In this document: one piece after another, positions 58,964 to 64,000 of the stretch | How positions within the stretch are numbered: position 1 is the first letter of the stretch | Layout of the letters: every line of letters begins with the position of its first letter | Assembly (NCBI RefSeq): GCF_026241895.1 | Contig: NZ_JAPJIV010000017.1 | Span: forward strand, 1 to 64,000 | Length of the DNA stretch: 64,000 nt | From: Pseudomonas sp. RIT-562 | Lineage (GTDB): Bacteria; Pseudomonadota; Gammaproteobacteria; Pseudomonadales; Pseudomonadaceae | Direction of reading: 5' to 3' | The notes under the pieces: model-generated | The model's input: the letters and a program-made list of their open reading frames with translations, nothing else | What the model was told of the DNA's origin: nothing | Databases searched by the model: none | Made by a program: the position numbers and the translations under genes

Positions 58964-59053
58964 TGTAGGAGCGAGCCTGCTCGCGATGGCGGTTGGGCAG
59001 TTGGATCTCCTGTGACAGGAGATCCGCTATCGCGAGCAGGCTCACTCCTACAG
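58964..59053. repeat. REPIN between pvdO and pvdN
   Basis: Arms TGTAGGAGCGAGCCTGCTCG and CGAGCAGGCTCACTCCTACA flank a spacer that itself contains the palindrome GATCTCCTGTGACAGGAGATC. Confidence 0.9.
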
Positions 59054-59099
59054 GAGGGAGGGCAAATCCAATGGATGTGGACAGCCTGTGGGTTAGGCA

Positions 59100-60380
59100 T
59101 CAGGCGAGTTTGCCCAGCAAGGCCATGAACCGGTCGATCTCGTGTTCGCTGTTGAGCAACCCAGGGGCGATGCGGATGACCGGGCCGACGTCGCGGTCCA
59201 CCGAGTCGCACACCACGCGGTTTTCCATCAGCTGTGCAGCGACTTTTTCGCAGTCGCGATCCTTGATTCGGAAGAAGGTGAAACCGGCCGACAGCTGCGG
59301 GCTGGCGGGGGTGACCAGCTCGATCTGCGGGCGCTCCAGCAGGCGATTTTTTGCGTAGGTGTTCAGCCCGTGGATGCGTGCCTGGACTTCGGCCTTGCCC
59401 AGTTCCAGATGCAGCTTGAACGCCTCGTCCAGCGCCCAGCGATGTTCAAAGCTGTGGTAGCCGCCCGGGGTCATGATGGTTGAGAACGCGGTGGCTTCGG
59501 AGAAGGTCGGGATGGTCGGCGTCACGTCCTTGAGTTCCGCAGAGCGGGCGCAGATGATCCCGGTGCCGCGCGGGCCGAACATCCATTTGTGGGTGCCGGC
59601 GATGAAGAAGTCGCAGTGCATGTCGGGAAAGTCCAGGTCTTCGACGCCAAAACCATGCACGCCGTCGACCACGTACAGAATGCGATCCTGGTCCGCGCGG
59701 TCGCGGTTGTGCTCTTGCACCAGCTTGCCGATTTCGCCAATGGGCAGTTTCACCCCGGAACCCGATTGCACCCAGGTCATGCCCAGCACTCGGGTGTTGG
59801 GCCGAATGCCCTGGGCAATCGAGCCCAGTATTTCATCCGCCGAGACCTTGCGGCTGTGCTCGAACAACTTGAGCTTGCGGACTTTCACGCCGTCTTTCTG
59901 CTGGCGGTAATCCAGCGCGTAGTTGGTTGCGTAGTGCTCGTGCTCGGTGGTGAGGATTTCCTGATCGGCCCGTACATGAATGCCGCCGTAGATCAGCGAC
60001 AAGCCTTCGGTGGTGCTGCCGGTGAGGGCGATTTGCTCAGGCGTAGCCTTGAGGTAGCGAGCCGCCCACACGCGCACTTCCTGTTCGCGCTTCTCGGTTT
60101 CCCCCAAGTCCCAGTCCATCGCCCGACCGGGGTTGCGATCGAGGTTGGCGCGATGCCTCTCGATGGCCTCACGCACTGGCCTTGGGTGCGATGTCACCAG
60201 GAAGTTGGCGAAGTGCAGGTAGTCGGGATCCTGATTGAACAGCTGACGCAACTGCGCCCATTTGTCCTTCGGCAACGGCGCCGGATTGGTCGCCAGCGCC
60301 GGCAGGTTTACAGCGGCACCCAGGGGCAGGCCGGCAGCGATTATGCCGGCCTGCTTGAGGAATGATCGACGGTTGGTCAT
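59100..60380 (-). CDS. pvdN: PvdN, periplasmic PLP-dependent aminotransferase-like enzyme
   Basis: This 426-residue protein has a twin-arginine signal (MTNRRSFLKQAG) and a class V aminotransferase fold. The PLP lysine is in AGTHKWMFGPRGTG, and the aspartate in VDGVHGFG contacts the cofactor ring. In P. fluorescens PvdN converts the chromophore side-chain glutamate to succinamide. Length and Tat signal fit. It lies between pvdM (29 bases upstream) and pvdO, and shares their promoter. Confidence 0.94.
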   Translation of the reverse strand: MTNRRSFLKQAGIIAAGLPLGAAVNLPALATNPAPLPKDKWAQLRQLFNQDPDYLHFANFLVTSHPRPVREAIERHRANLDRNPGRAMDWDLGETEKREQEVRVWAARYLKATPEQIALTGSTTEGLSLIYGGIHVRADQEILTTEHEHYATNYALDYRQQKDGVKVRKLKLFEHSRKVSADEILGSIAQGIRPNTRVLGMTWVQSGSGVKLPIGEIGKLVQEHNRDRADQDRILYVVDGVHGFGVEDLDFPDMHCDFFIAGTHKWMFGPRGTGIICARSAELKDVTPTIPTFSEATAFSTIMTPGGYHSFEHRWALDEAFKLHLELGKAEVQARIHGLNTYAKNRLLERPQIELVTPASPQLSAGFTFFRIKDRDCEKVAAQLMENRVVCDSVDRDVGPVIRIAPGLLNSEHEIDRFMALLGKLA

Positions 60381-60409
60381 GGCTCAGGTTCGCTTTTGCA
60401 AAGTGGGAT

Positions 60410-61759
60410 TCAGTGGTTCGCCAGCGGTTTCGACGACTGCTGCACCTGGTCCCAGACCCGCAGGAAATTGCCGCCCCAGAGCTTGGCGATATCGGCCTCG
60501 CTATAACCGCGACTGATCAACTCGGCCGTCACGTTGCGGGCTTCGCTGACGTCTTTCCAGCCATCGAGGCCACCGCCGTCGTTGAAGTCGGAGCTGATGC
60601 CGACATGGTCGATGCCGATTTTTTTTACCGCGTAGTCGATGGCATCGCCGTAATCCTTGAGGGTGGCCTTGGGTTCCTCATCGACAATTGCATAGAGCTG
60701 GCTGGCGTACTCGCCGAAGCGTTGTTCCGACCAGACAGTGATGATCGGATCGCCGGGCATCAAGGCCATCTCCAACCCCTGCAACGGTTGCAGGTCGAAG
60801 CGCGCACGCAGGGCATTGAGTTTGTCCTGGGTTGCCTGGCTGAGCGGGCGGATGTAGGTCGGGAAGCCGACGATCTGCACCACGCCGCCGCTCTGCTTGA
60901 TCAGCTGCATTTCGGCGTCGCTGAGGTTGCGCGGGATGTCCACCAGCGCCCGGGGCGCCGAGTGCGAGGCAACCATCGGCGTACGGCTCAGTTGCGCGAC
61001 CTGTTCCAGGGCCTTGGTCGACATCTGCGATACGTCGATGATTACGCCGAGGTCGTTGAGCCTGTGCACGGCCTGCTGGCCAAGCTCCGACAGGCCGCCG
61101 AGGGCGTCGCGCGAGTCGTTGAAAAACGGCAGCGGTCGTGAGGAGTCGGCCCAGGCGTTGTTGCCCACGTAGCTGAAGCCGAACATGCGCATGCCGCGCG
61201 CGGCCCATTTATCCAGGGCGTTGAGGTCGTTGCCCAGCGGGTAGGCGTTGAGCATGCTGATGAAAATCGCGAACTTGCCTTCGCCATGCAGACGGCGGAA
61301 GTCGTCGGGGGTGTAGGCGATGGCGGCCTGGTTGGGGAAGTCGCGCACCAGGGTGCTGATGATCTTGAAGCGGGTTTCCTGCTCGAATCGCGCTTCGTCG
61401 ACAAAGCCTGCGGTGGGCCGGTGCGGGGCGTTTTCGCCATTCCAGATTTCCGGCCAGCCGAAGATGGTCAGGGCCGCTCCGGACAGGCGTCCGCGACCGG
61501 TCTTGACCAGGTCGAACTGGCCGCTGCCCTCCTTGTCGGCTTCGTTGCCGGCGGTGCCGAAGTCGAGTGGGACGGTGACGTGGCTGTCGAACGAGAGGAT
61601 GCGTTCCTGCAGTTCATCGGCCTGCTTCATCACTTTCACCGGGTAGCCGGGGTTGTCCTTGAACCAATAATCCCAGGCCGCAAAGCCGGCTGCGGCGCTG
61701 ATGGCCAACGCCAGCGGCAGGCCGATGTAGAGTGCCTTTTTCGAACGTGGTTTTGTCAT
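60410..61759 (-). CDS. pvdM: PvdM, periplasmic M19 dipeptidase-like pyoverdine maturation protein
   Basis: This 449-residue protein has a positively charged start (MTKPRSKK), an uncleaved anchor or signal (about 10-30) and a renal dipeptidase (M19) fold. Metal-site-like features include FDSHVTVPLDFG, LGVIIDVSQMS and ASHSAPRAL. PvdM is needed for periplasmic chromophore formation; its reaction is not fully settled. The ATG at 61759 gives the length of P. aeruginosa PvdM; the frame is open to 61924, but that would run through the promoter and a REP. A PvdS box lies 63 bases upstream. First gene of pvdMNO. Confidence 0.92.
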   Translation of the reverse strand: MTKPRSKKALYIGLPLALAISAAAGFAAWDYWFKDNPGYPVKVMKQADELQERILSFDSHVTVPLDFGTAGNEADKEGSGQFDLVKTGRGRLSGAALTIFGWPEIWNGENAPHRPTAGFVDEARFEQETRFKIISTLVRDFPNQAAIAYTPDDFRRLHGEGKFAIFISMLNAYPLGNDLNALDKWAARGMRMFGFSYVGNNAWADSSRPLPFFNDSRDALGGLSELGQQAVHRLNDLGVIIDVSQMSTKALEQVAQLSRTPMVASHSAPRALVDIPRNLSDAEMQLIKQSGGVVQIVGFPTYIRPLSQATQDKLNALRARFDLQPLQGLEMALMPGDPIITVWSEQRFGEYASQLYAIVDEEPKATLKDYGDAIDYAVKKIGIDHVGISSDFNDGGGLDGWKDVSEARNVTAELISRGYSEADIAKLWGGNFLRVWDQVQQSSKPLANH

Positions 61760-61821
61760 TGCCATCTCAGTCAGGTTCGCCGCCCCGGTGCGGGCGCAGG
61801 GGCCTTGGTTATCTGGGAAGA

Positions 61822-61845
61822 ACGATTGGCAGGTGGGAGAATTTA
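61822..61845 (-). promoter_or_regulatory. PvdS box of pvdMNO
   Basis: Minus strand reads TAAAT-N16-CGT exactly, upstream of pvdM. Confidence 0.88.
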
Positions 61846-61862
61846 GCTGAATGTGCGGGCCC

Positions 61863-61939
61863 CATCGCGGGCAAGCCTTGCTCCCACAGGGATCGTGCCG
61901 AGATGCAGGTCCCTGTGGGAGCAAGGCTTGCCCGCGATG
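61863..61939. repeat. REPIN between the two divergent PvdS boxes
   Basis: Arms CATCGCGGGCAAGCCTTGCT and AGCAAGGCTTGCCCGCGATG are perfect complements. The element lies between the promoters of pvdM and pvdP and touches neither box. Confidence 0.9.
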
Positions 61940-61943
61940 CTCT

Positions 61944-61967
61944 TAAATTCTTGAAGGCAACAAACGT
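61944..61967 (+). promoter_or_regulatory. PvdS box of pvdP
   Basis: TAAAT-N16-CGT exactly, 45 bases upstream of the chosen pvdP start. Confidence 0.88.
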
Positions 61968-62012
61968 TCTAGCTTGGATAAAGCCTGCTTCATGGCTGAC
62001 ACAGGTAGGGCA

Positions 62013-63644
62013 ATGACGATTTCTCGACGATGGTTCATGGCAGGCCTGGCGCTGACCGGTGCCGCCGTGCCTGCGGCTTTTTATGGGCATCGCGAATGGA
62101 CAAGGCCGGACCCGACGATCACCCCCGGCGAAGCGACGTTCGACGTGGCGGATGTGGCCGGCCAGCACCTGGCGAACACGTTGCGAGGCGTCTGGCAGAT
62201 TCGCTTCGAGGGCCGTGATGGCGGGATCGAAGGTTTGCCCCGGGACGGCCTGGAGGTGTTTCTCGACATCGGCCACAAAGGCCGCGGTCTCAGCGGCTAC
62301 CTCGACACCGCCGAGCGCCTGCGCTCCAGTGAACCGCCGCGTTACCGGGTGCTGGGTGATCTGGCGGATGCCAAGCCCGCCGAACTCAGCTGGCGCTTGA
62401 TCGGCGCCGATGCGCTGGATGCGCTGCATGACACACCGAACTACGAGTTCAGCATGGCGCTGGACGAAGTCTGGGCGGGCTTCGGCAATGCCGGCAGCGG
62501 CACCCTCAGTGGCCGCGTGTTGAACCTGAATCGCCCGTTGATGATGACTGCCCAGGACAACCGATTTATCGCGGTCAAGCGAGTGTTTCCCGAAGCCCGT
62601 GAGCGCACCGGCCTCAACCCGCAGCTGCTGGCGTGGCTGATCTCCCCCGAGCACCGGCTGTTCCACCAGCTGTGGCACGCTTCCCGGGACAAGTGGCACA
62701 CCCTTTCTGAAGACAAGCGCAACGCCCTGCGCGGTATCGGCTGGCAGCCTGGGCCGCGGGACAGGGAGCGCGATGCCCGGGGCACGCGCAAGGATCGCAA
62801 CGGTTCGGGGGTGGATTTTTTCTTCATGCACCGGCATATGCTCGGTACGGCGCGCTCGATGCAGGACCTGCCGTCGTGGCCGCATTTTCCGCTGCCACAG
62901 CCGGAACTGGTGCGGGATCGAATCGGCTTCGCGCGGTATTTCGACAATCACGATGGCACGTCGCTGCCGCCCACCTGGCTGGCTGACGACGATGCCGAGT
63001 ACTCGCAGTGGGTGGCCGACATCAAGACCGCCGAAACCTACCACAGCAATTTCCAGGTGTGGGAGTCGCGCTATCGTGACCCGCGTTATCTGTCGAAGCT
63101 GACCCTGGGGCAGTTCGGTTCCGAGGTCGAGCTGGGCCTGCATGACTGGCTGCACATGCGCTGGGCCTCGGTGCCGCGCGACCCGTCCAATGGCCAGCCG
63201 GTGCCGTTTGCCCGTGACCCTGCAGACTTTTCCGCGCGCTGGTTTGCGGCGGAGAACGATTTTCTTGGCGACCCGTTTTCCTCCCATGTGAGCCCGGTGT
63301 TCTGGCATTTCCATGGCTGGATTGATGATCGCCTGGAGGACTGGTTCCGCGCCCACGAGCGTTTTCATCCGGGGCAGGTGAGTCGTCTGGAGGTCAATGG
63401 CGTGGCCTGGTTTGCGCCTGGGCGCTGGGTTGAGGTGGATGATCCGTGGCTGGGTCCGGGGACTCATGGTTGCAGTACCACGCCGGGGTTGCAGGCGGGC
63501 AAGTCGGTGGAGCTGGATCCAGAAACCATGAAGCTGGCGTTGCGTATTACCTTTGGCGATGACGAGAAAAAGCTGGCTGAGCTGTTTCGCAAGGTGCCGC
63601 GACGACCCTGGTATGCGCGGCATTTGAAGGCTAAACAGGCTTGA
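62013..63644 (+). CDS. pvdP: PvdP, periplasmic tyrosinase of pyoverdine chromophore maturation
   Basis: This 543-residue copper enzyme has a twin-arginine signal (MTISRRWFMAGLALTGAA). Histidine clusters of the type 3 copper centre occur in HRLFHQLWH and VFWHFHGWIDDRLEDWFRAH. PvdP hydroxylates the tyrosine ring of ferribactin and closes the dihydroxyquinoline chromophore. The start at 62013 is chosen because the Tat signal begins there and the length matches P. aeruginosa PvdP; two in-frame ATGs lie upstream (61974 and 61992). It is divergent from pvdM and has its own PvdS box. Confidence 0.95.
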   Translation: MTISRRWFMAGLALTGAAVPAAFYGHREWTRPDPTITPGEATFDVADVAGQHLANTLRGVWQIRFEGRDGGIEGLPRDGLEVFLDIGHKGRGLSGYLDTAERLRSSEPPRYRVLGDLADAKPAELSWRLIGADALDALHDTPNYEFSMALDEVWAGFGNAGSGTLSGRVLNLNRPLMMTAQDNRFIAVKRVFPEARERTGLNPQLLAWLISPEHRLFHQLWHASRDKWHTLSEDKRNALRGIGWQPGPRDRERDARGTRKDRNGSGVDFFFMHRHMLGTARSMQDLPSWPHFPLPQPELVRDRIGFARYFDNHDGTSLPPTWLADDDAEYSQWVADIKTAETYHSNFQVWESRYRDPRYLSKLTLGQFGSEVELGLHDWLHMRWASVPRDPSNGQPVPFARDPADFSARWFAAENDFLGDPFSSHVSPVFWHFHGWIDDRLEDWFRAHERFHPGQVSRLEVNGVAWFAPGRWVEVDDPWLGPGTHGCSTTPGLQAGKSVELDPETMKLALRITFGDDEKKLAELFRKVPRRPWYARHLKAKQA

Positions 63645-63660
63645 AGACCGAGTGATCGTT

Positions 63661-63757
63661 CATCGCGAGCAGGCTCACTCCTACAGGGGCATTTCATCGC
63701 GAGCAGGCTCACTCCTACAGGGGCAGTGTCGTGTAGGAGTGAGCCTGCTCGCGATGG
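63661..63757. repeat. Cluster of three REP cores after pvdP
   Basis: Two direct copies of CATCGCGAGCAGGCTCACTC, 33 bases apart, are followed by one inverted copy (GAGTGAGCCTGCTCGCGATG). This is a REPIN with an extra half. Confidence 0.9.
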
Positions 63758-63779
63758 GGCCCTGGCAGACACCCCAACA

Positions 63780-64000
63780 TCACAAAGCCTGCCACCCCCC
63801 ACCCAACGCCTTGTACAACGCAATACTTGCCTGCAACCGCGCCAGCCGCAGCTGCACATTCAGATCCTGCGCCGCATACAAAGTGCGCTGCGTCTCCAGC
63901 ACCGTCAGTAAGTCCTCGGCCCCGGCCTCATAGCGATTTTGCGCAATGTTGAACGCCGTCTGCGCCTGGTTCAGTTCTTCCCCTTGCCACTGACGCTGCT
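63780..64000 (-). CDS. opmQ: Outer-membrane efflux protein OpmQ, C-terminal part (runs off the window)
   Basis: Only the last 72 codons are in the window, on the minus strand, and the start is beyond the right edge. The translated end contains NRYEAGAEDLLTVLETQRTL and SIALYKALGGGW, typical of the C-terminus of TolC/OprM-family outer-membrane channels. Next to pvdP it should be OpmQ, which with PvdR and PvdT forms the PvdRT-OpmQ pump that exports and recycles pyoverdine. Family is clear; the symbol is from context. Confidence 0.82.
   Translation of the reverse strand, partial: QRQWQGEELNQAQTAFNIAQNRYEAGAEDLLTVLETQRTLYAAQDLNVQLRLARLQASIALYKALGGGWQAL

Noticed and set aside
60410..61924. Longer pvdM starting at 61924
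   Set aside because: It would translate the REPIN and the PvdS box; the start at 61759 gives the usual length and a proper signal.

Overview
The window reads as the chromosome of a fluorescent Pseudomonas, most like the P. fluorescens group. It carries a pyoverdine locus, a quinohemoprotein amine dehydrogenase cluster, an Rsm-type small RNA and many REP/REPIN palindromes built on a short core (TGTGGGAGC..GCTTGCTCGCGA and variants). No rRNA, tRNA, CRISPR array or intact transposon was seen.

Bases 1-14300: a class B penicillin-binding protein (mrdA type) is followed by an amine oxidation cluster. It holds a sigma-54 activator, an ABC exporter, a subtilisin-like protease and a flavin monooxygenase (qhpF, qhpE, qhpG), then a divergent aldehyde dehydrogenase and the operon qhpA-qhpD-qhpC-qhpB. 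Together these make, crosslink, trim and export a periplasmic enzyme that oxidises primary amines. The aldehyde dehydrogenase takes the aldehyde onward to the acid. A sigma-54 promoter and a perfect 19-bp palindrome lie in the divergent control region.

Bases 14300-22700: mixed metabolic genes. These are an LprI-like secreted protein, an SRPBCC protein, a candidate RsmX-type regulatory RNA, an isonitrile hydratase divergent from a GlxA-type regulator, an alpha/beta hydrolase, a GH15 enzyme overlapping an SDR dehydrogenase, and an MFS transporter.

Bases 22700-47750: the pyoverdine side-chain assembly genes. A type II thioesterase is followed by two giant, translationally coupled NRPS genes of 3646 and 3956 residues. 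Six modules are visible. Their binding-pocket residues, read by eye, suggest D-Ala, Lys, Thr, D-Ser and two hydroxyornithine-type residues, released by a terminal thioesterase. Both NRPS genes contain in-frame REP sequence. An HSL-type hydrolase follows.

Bases 47750-53500: an accessory cassette splits the pyoverdine locus. It holds a class 3 lipase, probably a type VI secretion effector, and two tandem lipoproteins, probably immunity proteins. It is flanked by an intact DUF6124-like gene and a broken second copy of it.

Bases 53500-64000: pyoverdine uptake, export and periplasmic maturation. The genes are fpvA, pvdE, pvdO, pvdN and pvdM (minus strand), pvdP (plus strand), and the 3' end of an outer-membrane efflux gene (opmQ type). 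Good PvdS boxes (TAAAT-N16-CGT) precede pvdE, pvdM and pvdP, and variants precede the thioesterase and the first NRPS gene. All specificity, promoter and RNA calls were made by reading the sequence and were not computed.
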